NCBI GenBank assembly: GCA_964350605.1 | Contig: CAYGKP010000152.1 | Location: 1-6,081, forward strand | Length of the DNA stretch: 6,081 nucleotides | Direction: 5' to 3' | Source of the DNA: CAYGKP01 sp964350605 | Lineage (GTDB): Bacteria > Bacteroidota > Bacteroidia > Cytophagales > JAAEPT01 | Shown here: one piece after another, positions 1 to 6,071 of the stretch | Layout of the letters: every line of letters begins with the position of its first letter | Position numbering within the stretch: the stretch's first letter is position 1 | Translations under genes and position numbers: made by a program | Notes under the pieces: model-generated | What the model saw: the letters and a program-made list of their open reading frames with translations, nothing else | Databases searched by the model: none | What the model was told of the DNA's origin: nothing

Positions 1-368
1 ACTCCTACTGGGCCGATGGGCTGCTCGTCTCGACCCCCACGGGCTCGACGGGTTACAATCTTTCGTGCGGGGGTCCGCTGGTGGTGCCCTGGGCCGATAA
101 TTTGATCATCACGCCAGTCAATCCACACAACCTGAACGTTCGCCCCATGATCGTTTCGGGGGAAAGCGTGCTTCGCCTAAAGGTGGAAGATCGCAGCAAG
201 CGATTCCTTGTGGCCTTGGATTCTCGCAACCTTGTGATGGATTCCTCCGTTGAACTAGAAATCAAGAAAGCGCCATTCAGCCTTGAACTGATCAGTTTGG
301 AAGGGCAGCAATATTTCAACACGCTGCGCCATAAATTGAACTGGGGTCTCGACGCGCGCAACGAATAA
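1..368 (+). CDS. nadK: NAD kinase, C-terminal part (5' truncated by window edge)
   Basis: Cytoplasmic enzyme that phosphorylates NAD to NADP using ATP or polyphosphate. The reading frame is open from base 3 and gives 121 residues ending at TAA 366-368; the N-terminal half with the GGDGT nucleotide-binding motif lies outside the window. Visible family signatures are DGLLVSTPTGSTGYNLS at visible residues 5-21, followed by CGGPL, and then the ITPVNPHNLNVRPMIV segment, which matches the conserved 'TPI.PH.LS.RP' block of NAD kinases. The tail after the last core strand (FNTLRHKLNWGLDARNE) fits the family's usual C-terminus, so the gene looks intact at its 3' end. No clear terminator hairpin follows it. 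In Bacteroidota nadK commonly sits upstream of the uppS-bamA-ompH cluster, as here. The family call is nearly certain. Confidence 0.95.
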   Translation, partial: SYWADGLLVSTPTGSTGYNLSCGGPLVVPWADNLIITPVNPHNLNVRPMIVSGESVLRLKVEDRSKRFLVALDSRNLVMDSSVELEIKKAPFSLELISLEGQQYFNTLRHKLNWGLDARNE

Positions 369-502
369 CTGGCGGGCAATTGACTTTTTTCTTCTAGAAA
401 TGGCACAATCTTCGTATCTTCGCAGGAGAGTGTGACTTTTCTAATCAAAAGTTGGACTAACGCACATTCTACAACGTTTAGAGGCAAGAATCATCGCGAA
501 TA
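369..502. other. Intergenic region between nadK and the first DUF6089 gene
   Basis: This 134-base gap is more AT-rich than the flanking genes and contains no plausible gene. It holds a TTGAC box at 380-384, a TAnnTTTG-like element at 415-422, and a perfect 6-bp inverted repeat (ACTTTT at 435-440, AAAAGT at 447-452, 6-base loop). The 8-mer TGACTTTT occurs twice (381-388 and 433-440). No strong intrinsic terminator for nadK is visible. This is the most likely place for a promoter of the downstream cluster. Confidence 0.6.
380..422 (+). promoter_or_regulatory. Candidate Bacteroidota-type promoter
   Basis: TATCTTCG at 415-422 matches the Bacteroidota -7 consensus TAnnTTTG at all but one fixed position and sits about 80 bases before the first DUF6089 start. 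The expected -33 TTG at 19-21 bases upstream is not present; only a T-rich stretch (385-393) is there. A TTGACT at 380-385 would instead pair with CACAAT at 404-409 at an 18-base spacing if read as a classical -35/-10. The exact promoter geometry is therefore uncertain, although this intergenic position is where one is expected. Confidence 0.4.
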
Positions 503-1471
503 ATGCATCCGCACAGTATGGGTAAGTTGCTACGAATCACATTTTTGGGGCTTTTGTTGAGCTCAACTGCGGTCTACGGCCAGCAGGTGACCAATAAATT
601 CCGCTATACGGCCGCAGGTGTCAGCCTCAATGCCATCAACTACGTGGGTGAACTTGACCCCGGTCAAAGCTTCATTAGCCCAGGTTTTCGCTTCACACGT
701 GTCAATCTGGGTGCCGTGCTGTTCCAGCGCATTTCCCCGCATTTGAATGCCAGGGCGACCTTCTCGTGGGGTCGTCTGCGTGGTGACGATGCGAAGAACT
801 CGACCACTTCGGGCGATGACCTCTTCCGGAACGTACGGAACTTGAGTTTCCGAAACGACATCTACGAATTTAAGGTGGATGCCATTTTCGACTTCTTCCC
901 ACATCAAAGCAAGAACTTGCTCAAACGTCCGGATTACACACCATATGTGTTTGCTGGTATAGCCGTTTTCCGCCATAACCCGCAAGCCAACTATAACGGC
1001 AGCTGGGTCAACCTCCAGCCTCTTGGCACCGAGGGTCAAAACTTGGCCATTGACGGGGTAAATACACCCGAGCCTTATGCGCTCACGCAAATCGCCATTC
1101 CGTTTGGTATCGGTTTCCGTTACAAGATTGCCAAGCTTTGGGATCTGGCCTTCGAAATCGGCTGGCGTAAGACCTTTACCGATTACCTCGATGACGTCGG
1201 GACCGAATACGTTGACAAAGCGTTGCTTGGTAGTCCTGGTGATGCAGCGTACGACCTCTCGGATCGTTCGCTGGAAAATGAAGCGGGCCTTCAAGCCTAC
1301 AGCGAACTGGGCTTCTTGCCCCAAACCGTTGGCGGAAACACATACGTGCCAGGTTACGGACGCACCGGCGACCAACGCGGGGATAAGAACTCGGACTGGT
1401 ACATCGTTACAGGGTTCCAGTTGACCTACATCTTCCGGCCAAAGGTCATCTGCCCGAAATTCAAAACGTAG
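503..1471 (+). CDS. DUF6089-family outer-membrane beta-barrel protein, PorG-like (copy 1)
   Basis: Predicted 322-residue exported protein. A signal peptide is visible: basic residues K8 and R11, a hydrophobic run about 12-24, and likely cleavage after G26 (AVYG|QQ). ATG 518 (M6) is an equally plausible start giving a tighter signal peptide; neither has a Shine-Dalgarno site. The mature part alternates amphipathic strands typical of a small outer-membrane barrel. Family hallmarks in order are NYVGELDP (46-53), RNLSFRNDIYEF (112-123), DFFP (130-133), YTPYVFAGIAVFRHNP (145-160), IPFGIGFRYKI (199-209), TFTDYLDDVGTEY (224-236) and SDWYIVTGFQLTYIF (297-311), with a cysteine six residues later (C317). 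The family includes PorG, an outer-membrane component of the type IX secretion system that associates with the PorK/PorN ring. A T9SS role here is inferred only from family and gene order. The next gene is a paralogue one base downstream. Family assignment is fairly sure; exact function is not. Confidence 0.82.
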   Translation: MHPHSMGKLLRITFLGLLLSSTAVYGQQVTNKFRYTAAGVSLNAINYVGELDPGQSFISPGFRFTRVNLGAVLFQRISPHLNARATFSWGRLRGDDAKNSTTSGDDLFRNVRNLSFRNDIYEFKVDAIFDFFPHQSKNLLKRPDYTPYVFAGIAVFRHNPQANYNGSWVNLQPLGTEGQNLAIDGVNTPEPYALTQIAIPFGIGFRYKIAKLWDLAFEIGWRKTFTDYLDDVGTEYVDKALLGSPGDAAYDLSDRSLENEAGLQAYSELGFLPQTVGGNTYVPGYGRTGDQRGDKNSDWYIVTGFQLTYIFRPKVICPKFKT

Positions 1472-1472
1472 C

Positions 1473-2186
1473 ATGCCTGCCACCCCAAAAAACTTTACTG
1501 AGAGAGCCCGAAAGGGCTTTCTCTTTTTCTGTGTCCTGGTCGCCACAGCCTCGCTGGGCCAGGCACAATACCATGAAGTTGGTATTGGGCTGGTTGGCGG
1601 GACCTATACGGGCGATCTCTCGCCTCAACTGCGGCCCGGAAACCTTCGGCCGGGGGGGCAATTGTTCTACCGCTACAACACCAAAGGCGGTGGCATTGTC
1701 CTGCGGGGCAACATACTGTTCGCAACACTTCAGGCCAACGAAGGCGACTTGAAAGGTGTGCCTCACCAAGCCCGCGGCTTTTCCTTCTCGACGGGCCTGG
1801 CCGAGGTGTCTGCGCTGATGGAATACAACTTCCTCTCCTACCGTGGGAACGATCTCTCGCGGAGCAACCACAGCCCTTATTTGTTCTTAGGCTTGGGTTA
1901 TGGTTTCTACCAAAACACCACGACCAACTTCACGGCTGAGGCAGAGCCCGCGTCTGGCTCTGTTGTTTTACCCTTGGGGGTGGGCTACAAATTGGCCACC
2001 AGCAAGACCTGGAACCTATCGGTGGAATATGGCGCACGCCTCGCACTGACCGACGGACTGGACGGTTTGGCCGACGATAGGACCTATTCTAGTTCCATTG
2101 TGGGCGACTGGTACCATGTGGTGGGCTTCTCGGCGTCGTACACGTTCTACGGAGTGCGCTGCAAAGAGCCAACGCGCCACTGGTGA
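1473..2186 (+). CDS. DUF6089-family outer-membrane beta-barrel protein, PorG-like (copy 2)
   Basis: 237-residue exported protein beginning one base after the previous stop (TAG 1469-1471, ATG 1473). The N-terminus has an extended basic region (R11, R13, K14), a hydrophobic stretch at 15-28 and probable cleavage after A31 (GQA|QY). No alternative ATG, GTG or TTG start in frame would keep the signal peptide, so 1473 is the only sensible start even though a terminator hairpin (1500-1530) lies in these codons. Family motifs are VGGTYTGDLSPQL (41-53), FYRYNT (65-70), RGFSFSTGLAEVSALMEYNF (101-120), SPYLFLGLGYGFYQN (134-148), LPLGVGYKL (166-174) and GDWYHVVGFSASYTF (211-225), with a cysteine at 230. 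Compared with copy 1 it is shorter, mainly because the loop before the last strand has lost about 50 residues, and TDYLDD has decayed to TDGLDG. Its position directly upstream of uppS matches that of porG in Porphyromonas, as I recall that locus. Whether it works in type IX secretion is inference. Confidence 0.8.
   Translation: MPATPKNFTERARKGFLFFCVLVATASLGQAQYHEVGIGLVGGTYTGDLSPQLRPGNLRPGGQLFYRYNTKGGGIVLRGNILFATLQANEGDLKGVPHQARGFSFSTGLAEVSALMEYNFLSYRGNDLSRSNHSPYLFLGLGYGFYQNTTTNFTAEAEPASGSVVLPLGVGYKLATSKTWNLSVEYGARLALTDGLDGLADDRTYSSSIVGDWYHVVGFSASYTFYGVRCKEPTRHW
1500..1530 (+). terminator. Intrinsic terminator-like hairpin inside the signal-peptide codons of DUF6089 copy 2
   Basis: Arms 1500-1509 and 1514-1523 pair over 10 bp (one G-U, G1504 with T1519) around a GAAA tetraloop (1510-1513) closed by C-G. 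The hairpin is followed at once by TTTTTCT (1524-1530). A run of six A precedes it at 1487-1492. It starts 29 bases after the stop of copy 1, exactly where a terminator for that gene would sit, yet it encodes residues 10-19 (ERARKGFLFF) of copy 2. Sequence form is excellent for rho-independent termination. Whether it works when ribosomes translate copy 2 is unknown. Confidence 0.72.
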
Positions 2187-2249
2187 GTGCGGCCCTGCGG
2201 GCGAGTTTTCGTACCTTGCGCGCCCGTAACGCTTCCCCACCACCACTTG
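2187..2249. promoter_or_regulatory. Short gap upstream of uppS with a possible weak promoter
   Basis: These 63 bases separate the TGA of DUF6089 copy 2 from the uppS ATG. TACCTTGC at 2212-2219 resembles the Bacteroidota -7 element TAnnTTTG (6 of 8, counting the free positions), but no TTG lies at the expected -33 distance. A small hairpin (2192-2195 with 2199-2202, loop TGC) is followed by GAG and TTTT at 2206-2209. It resembles a terminator only weakly because the stem is 4 bp. Either an extra promoter for uppS-bamA-ompH or a plain operon spacer is possible. Confidence 0.25.
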
Positions 2250-3002
2250 ATGGCGGATCTTCTCTCACGTCTGGACCCCCAGCGCATTCCGCGCCACGTC
2301 GCCATCATCATGGACGGTAATGGCCGTTGGGCCCTCAAACAGGGGGAAAACCGCGTGTTCGGTCACCGCAGTGCGGTCAACGCCGTCAAGCAAGCCGCCG
2401 AAGCCTGTTGCGACGCTGGGGTTGAATACCTGACCCTTTACACCTTCTCGACCGAGAACTGGTCGCGGCCTTCCGACGAGATCAACGCCCTGATGGAACT
2501 GTTGGTGGATACCTTGAAGGGTGAAACTCCGACAATGAATCGCAATGGCATCCGTTTGGAAGCCGTGGGGTACACCGAAGGCTTGCCGCCCGCCTGCCGG
2601 GCCAACCTGCAGGAAGCGATGGGAGCCACGGCCCACAACCAGAAACTGCTCATGACCTTGGCACTTAACTACAGCGGTCGCTGGGAAATTTTGGAAGCCA
2701 GTCGCAAACTGGCCAAGGAAGTGCAGGCGGGCCGACTGGACCCCGCACAGATCGATCAAGACCGTTTTCGGGCCGAATTGCCCACCGCACACCTGCCCGA
2801 TCCCGAACTCATGATCCGCACCAGCGGAGAACAACGCATCTCAAACTTCCTGTTGTGGCAGGTGGCCTACTCCGAGCTATATATTACCCCTACCTTGTGG
2901 CCCGACTTCTCGAAGGACGATCTCTTCGAGGCCCTCTTAGCCTATCAGCAGCGCGAACGTCGCTTCGGAAAAACCAGTGAGCAACTACTCTCGGGCCTTT
3001 AA
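2250..3002 (+). CDS. uppS: Undecaprenyl diphosphate synthase (isoprenyl transferase, UppS)
   Basis: Cis-prenyltransferase that adds isopentenyl diphosphate units to farnesyl diphosphate, making C55 undecaprenyl diphosphate, the carrier lipid for peptidoglycan and surface glycans; it acts at the cytoplasmic face of the inner membrane. From ATG 2250 it is 250 residues, matching the family's usual ~250. The frame is open back to a GTG at 2187, but the extra 21 residues are unlike any UppS N-terminus, so ATG 2250 is preferred. Signatures are HVAIIMDGNGRWA (16-28, Mg/diphosphate-binding D22), FGHRS with H39, YTFSTENWSRP (64-74), NYSGRW (140-145), the IPP-binding IRTSGEQRISNFLLWQ (189-204; R190, R196, S198), AYSELY with E209, LWPDF (216-220) and RERRFG (235-240). 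All key residues are present. The 3' end overlaps bamA by 26 bases, implying co-transcription. The identification is essentially certain. Confidence 0.97.
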   Translation: MADLLSRLDPQRIPRHVAIIMDGNGRWALKQGENRVFGHRSAVNAVKQAAEACCDAGVEYLTLYTFSTENWSRPSDEINALMELLVDTLKGETPTMNRNGIRLEAVGYTEGLPPACRANLQEAMGATAHNQKLLMTLALNYSGRWEILEASRKLAKEVQAGRLDPAQIDQDRFRAELPTAHLPDPELMIRTSGEQRISNFLLWQVAYSELYITPTLWPDFSKDDLFEALLAYQQRERRFGKTSEQLLSGL

Positions 3003-5532
3003 TCGGCGCGCCCTCCTGCTTGTCGGGGCGATGTGGCTTTCCGTGTGCGCACTTCGCGCCCAAGGCGGAGAGCTGAACCTTGACTATTTGAACCCTCGCA
3101 AGTATACCCTTGACAGCATTGCTGTGATCGGTACCGAGACGCTTGACGAGCGCAACATCATCGGCCTGACAGGCCTCAAGGTGGGTGATGTAATCCAACT
3201 GCCCGGCGATGTGTCGGCGGGTGTCATTCGTCGAATCTGGGGCGAACGCCTGGTAGCCGACGTGGAACTGCGCATCGGTCGGTCAGGAAAGAGCCCCGAT
3301 GGGATCATTTTCTACCTCTACATCACCGAGCGCAACCGATTGTCCGAATACTCCCTCATTGGGGTGAAGAAGGGCGAGCAGGTGGACATGCGCGAGAAGC
3401 TGAACCTACGAAAGGGGGCCGTGCTCTCGGATGCGGCGGTCAAGAATGCCAAACACCGCATCGAGGCGAACTACCGGCTGAAGGGCTACTACAATGTTCA
3501 GGTCTCGACCTTGGTCACACCCGACCCTGTCCTTATGGACATGGTGCAACTTCAAATCACCGTCGATAAGGGCGAAAAAGTAAAAATCGACCCCTTCGAG
3601 ATCGACGGGAACCGCGCCCTGTCCGACAAGCGAATCAAAAAGGCCTTCAAGGATACCAAAGAGCGCAAGGCCTTGCGCATCTTCAAGCGCTCGAAGTTCG
3701 TGCGTTCGGAATTTAAGGAAGGCATGGCCAACATGTTGGCCCTGTACCGCAGCGACGGCTACATCGACGCGAAAGTGGTATCGGATACGGTCTGGAACCG
3801 TAGCAAAAAATTGGTGGGCATCCGTCTTACTGTCGACGAGGGCCAGCGCTACTACTTCGGGTCGGTCACTTGGTCGGGCAACACCTTGCACGCAAACGAG
3901 ACGCTAGACCGCATTCTGGGCATCGAGCAAGGCGACGTCTACAACGCCGAACTTCTCGACCAGCGATTGAACTACAACCCCTCGGGGCCGGATGTCAGCA
4001 GTTTGTACCTGGACCAAGGCTATTTGTTCTACAACGCCCAGCCGATTCAAACCCGCTTGCGGGGCGACACCATTGACTTGGAGATTTACATCTACGAAGG
4101 AAAGGTGGCCTACCTGGATCGAATCATCATTGAGGGAAACACGAAGACTTCGGACCATGTGGTGCGCCGCGAACTATTCACCATTCCGGGCGAGAAGTTT
4201 TCGCGGACCGACCTGATCCGCAGCCAACAACAATTGGCTGCCTTGGGTTATTTCGACGCTGAGCAGATGGGCATCCTCCCGATGCCAAACCCCGAAGACG
4301 GCACCGTAGACGTCAAGTACACCTTGGTTGAAAAACCCACCGACCAACTGCAACTCTCGGGAGGCTGGGGGGGCTTTGTGGGCTTTGTGGGCACCCTGGG
4401 CCTTCAGTTCAACAACTTTTCACTGCGCAACATTCCCAAGCTGAAAACCTGGAGCCCCCTCCCGAATGGCGATGGTCAACGTCTGGGTGTTAGCTTTCAA
4501 GCCTCGGGCCGCTCGTTCCAGACCTATAACATCACCTTCACTGAGCCGTGGCTGGGGGGACGCAAGCCGAATGCGTTAACGGTAAGTCTTTCGCGCAGCG
4601 CGATTCGCCGTTTCAACAACCCAGACAACCGCCGGGACGTGACCGGCCGATTGGACATCACAGGGGTGACCGTCAGCCTTTCGCGCCGCTTGCGCTGGCC
4701 GGATGACTTCTTCACCCTGACCAACTCGGTCAGTTACCTGAACTATCAAGTCGACAACTACCAGAGCACGCTCTGTACGGACTGCATTGCCAACAACTTC
4801 AACCACACCCTAACCCTCGCCCGTTCGGACCGTGGGATCAACCCGAACTTCTACACGCGCGGATCGCGGATCGCGCTTTCGGTGGCCACCACGCCACCTT
4901 ACTCACTGATCAAACGCTCGTTGGCAGAAGAGCCCGAGCCCGAACGCTTCCGCTGGGTCGAGTACCACAAATGGAACTTCGACTCCGAGTGGTACTTCCA
5001 GGTGACCGGCCACCAACGCTCGCAAGATGTTTTTGGCGACAAAAAATCTTCTCACCCTTTGGTACTCCAGCTCCGCTCGCACCTCGGTTTCATCGGCAGC
5101 TACAACCCATCATTGGGCGTCGGTCCTTTTGAACGGTTCGTATTGGGTGGCGATGGCCTTTCGGGCTTCAACTTCCTGCTCGGCTCCGACGTGATTGGCC
5201 TGCGCGGCTACCAAAACGCCTCGCTTAGCCCCGTAGACGAAGGGGGCATCGTGTTCACCAAATACGTTTCAGAACTTCGCTTCCCGCTGGTCACCCAAGG
5301 AATTGCCACCATTTACATCTTGACTTTCCTGGAAGCCGGAAATGCCTGGAACTCCTATACGGAATACAACCCGCTCAACGTTTTCCGTTCAGGCGGCTTC
5401 GGCGTGCGGATTTTCATGCCTGCGTTCGGCCAACTCGGCATCGACTGGGGCAAAGGCTTCGACGATGTACCCGGTTGCCCCACCTGTAACCAAGGCCAGT
5501 TCCACTTCCGGATCGGCCAACAAATCCGATGA
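2977..5532 (+). CDS. bamA: Outer-membrane protein assembly factor BamA (Omp85 family)
   Basis: Essential outer-membrane insertase that folds beta-barrel proteins. From GTG 2977 it has 851 residues. This start, inside uppS, gives a proper signal peptide: R10 and R11, hydrophobic 12-25, cleavage near A28 (LRA|QG). The first in-frame ATG (3031) would leave a stub without a basic region. Five POTRA domains are visible at roughly 43-118, 119-199, 200-288, 290-375 and 376-454; the last is the most canonical (IIIEGNTKTSDHVVRREL, then LAALGYF). The Omp85 barrel spans about 456-851 and includes GGWGG (462-466), the FTEPWLGG strand (521-528) and the loop-6 LRGY motif (742-745) equivalent to VRGF. Unusual points are two CxxC pairs (C600/C603, C834/C837), a terminal QQIR instead of an aromatic final residue, and a 9-bp tandem repeat at 4372-4389. 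The stop TGA overlaps the ATG of the chaperone gene. Confidence 0.96.
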   Translation: MSNYSRAFNRRALLLVGAMWLSVCALRAQGGELNLDYLNPRKYTLDSIAVIGTETLDERNIIGLTGLKVGDVIQLPGDVSAGVIRRIWGERLVADVELRIGRSGKSPDGIIFYLYITERNRLSEYSLIGVKKGEQVDMREKLNLRKGAVLSDAAVKNAKHRIEANYRLKGYYNVQVSTLVTPDPVLMDMVQLQITVDKGEKVKIDPFEIDGNRALSDKRIKKAFKDTKERKALRIFKRSKFVRSEFKEGMANMLALYRSDGYIDAKVVSDTVWNRSKKLVGIRLTVDEGQRYYFGSVTWSGNTLHANETLDRILGIEQGDVYNAELLDQRLNYNPSGPDVSSLYLDQGYLFYNAQPIQTRLRGDTIDLEIYIYEGKVAYLDRIIIEGNTKTSDHVVRRELFTIPGEKFSRTDLIRSQQQLAALGYFDAEQMGILPMPNPEDGTVDVKYTLVEKPTDQLQLSGGWGGFVGFVGTLGLQFNNFSLRNIPKLKTWSPLPNGDGQRLGVSFQASGRSFQTYNITFTEPWLGGRKPNALTVSLSRSAIRRFNNPDNRRDVTGRLDITGVTVSLSRRLRWPDDFFTLTNSVSYLNYQVDNYQSTLCTDCIANNFNHTLTLARSDRGINPNFYTRGSRIALSVATTPPYSLIKRSLAEEPEPERFRWVEYHKWNFDSEWYFQVTGHQRSQDVFGDKKSSHPLVLQLRSHLGFIGSYNPSLGVGPFERFVLGGDGLSGFNFLLGSDVIGLRGYQNASLSPVDEGGIVFTKYVSELRFPLVTQGIATIYILTFLEAGNAWNSYTEYNPLNVFRSGGFGVRIFMPAFGQLGIDWGKGFDDVPGCPTCNQGQFHFRIGQQIR
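4372..4389 (+). repeat. 9-bp perfect tandem duplication within bamA
   Basis: GGCTTTGTG occurs twice head to tail (4372-4380 and 4381-4389). It encodes G-F-V twice (in GGFVGFVGTLG) near the first barrel strand of BamA, where relatives, as I recall them, have a slightly shorter segment. It is in frame and preserves the reading frame. It may be a recent slippage event or just a repetitive barrel-strand sequence. Confidence 0.55.
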
Positions 5533-6071
5533 GACATTTTTTTCTGGCATGCGGCTTGATCTTAGGGACTCTAGGAACAATTAGCGCCCAGAAATTCGGG
5601 TACGTCGACACCGAGTACATTCTCTCGAAGATGCCCGAGTACCAGGAAGCCCAACAGGAACTCGACCAAATCAGCGTACAATACCAAAAAGAAATCGAGC
5701 TCCAACAGAGTGAACTGGACGCGATGATCGATCAACTGCAGCTGGATGAATTAATCCTGCCCCCCGAACTGGTTCGCGAACGCAAAAAAGAGATTGAAGA
5801 AAAACGCCAGGAAATCCGCGAATTTCAACGCAAGATTTTCGGCTTCGAAGGCCTGATCTTCCTCAAACGACAAGAACTCATCCAACCGGTCCAAGATAAG
5901 GTCTATACCGCGGCCGCAACGGTGGCTCGCAAACAGCGACTCCAATTCATCTTCGATAAATCCGCGGACCTGATTATAATTTACGCCGAGCCCATCCAGT
6001 ACTACACCGATTTCGTCCTCGAAGAACTCGACTTGGGCGATCCGAAAGACGTAATCGACAACCCCCGTTAA
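5529..6071 (+). CDS. Skp/OmpH-family periplasmic chaperone
   Basis: Periplasmic holdase that binds unfolded outer-membrane proteins after Sec export and delivers them to the BamA machine. It has 180 residues: a signal peptide 1-20 (basic R2, H3, hydrophobic 4-18, cleavage ISA|QK), then the family N-terminus FGYVDTEYILSKMPEY (23-38). A long charged helical hairpin (about 38-116, rich in E, K, Q and R) should form the coiled-coil tentacles. After it come the returning segment PVQDKVYTAAATVARKQRLQFIFDKSAD (120-147, the usual 'v...v..ia....y..vld' region) and an acidic tail ending DNPR. The length is close to other Bacteroidota OmpH proteins, slightly longer than Escherichia coli Skp. The start ATG 5529 overlaps the bamA TGA (ATGA), so translation is probably coupled. 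Bacteroidota often carry a second ompH copy next; only 10 bases follow here, so this cannot be seen. Confidence 0.93.
   Translation: MRHFFLACGLILGTLGTISAQKFGYVDTEYILSKMPEYQEAQQELDQISVQYQKEIELQQSELDAMIDQLQLDELILPPELVRERKKEIEEKRQEIREFQRKIFGFEGLIFLKRQELIQPVQDKVYTAAATVARKQRLQFIFDKSADLIIIYAEPIQYYTDFVLEELDLGDPKDVIDNPR

Noticed and set aside
53..487. Minus-strand open frame of 144 codons across the nadK end and the intergenic gap
   Set aside because: It runs through the candidate promoter region and opposite NAD kinase, its product is a low-complexity R/S-rich sequence, and no family is recognised.
563..1546. Long open frame (327 codons) on the minus strand, antisense to DUF6089 copy 1
   Set aside because: It lies almost wholly opposite a gene with a clear signal peptide and family motifs. 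Its translation has no recognisable domain and an odd composition, so it is a codon-bias shadow.
2192..2209. Terminator after DUF6089 copy 2
   Set aside because: The stem is only 4 bp with a 3-base gap before four T's, which is too weak to call. It is noted under the gap entry only.
2187..2249. GTG 2187 as the start of uppS
   Set aside because: It would add 21 residues (MRPCGRVFVPC...) with no counterpart in UppS proteins, and it begins directly after the upstream stop codon. ATG 2250 gives the normal length.
2265..2834. Minus-strand open frame of 189 codons opposite uppS
   Set aside because: It is fully antisense to a highly conserved enzyme gene and has no supporting motif.
3043..3063. 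Lipoprotein signal around C24 of BamA (LSVC)
   Set aside because: The residue before the cysteine is V rather than G, A or S, and a normal signal peptidase I site (LRA|QG) follows, as expected for BamA.
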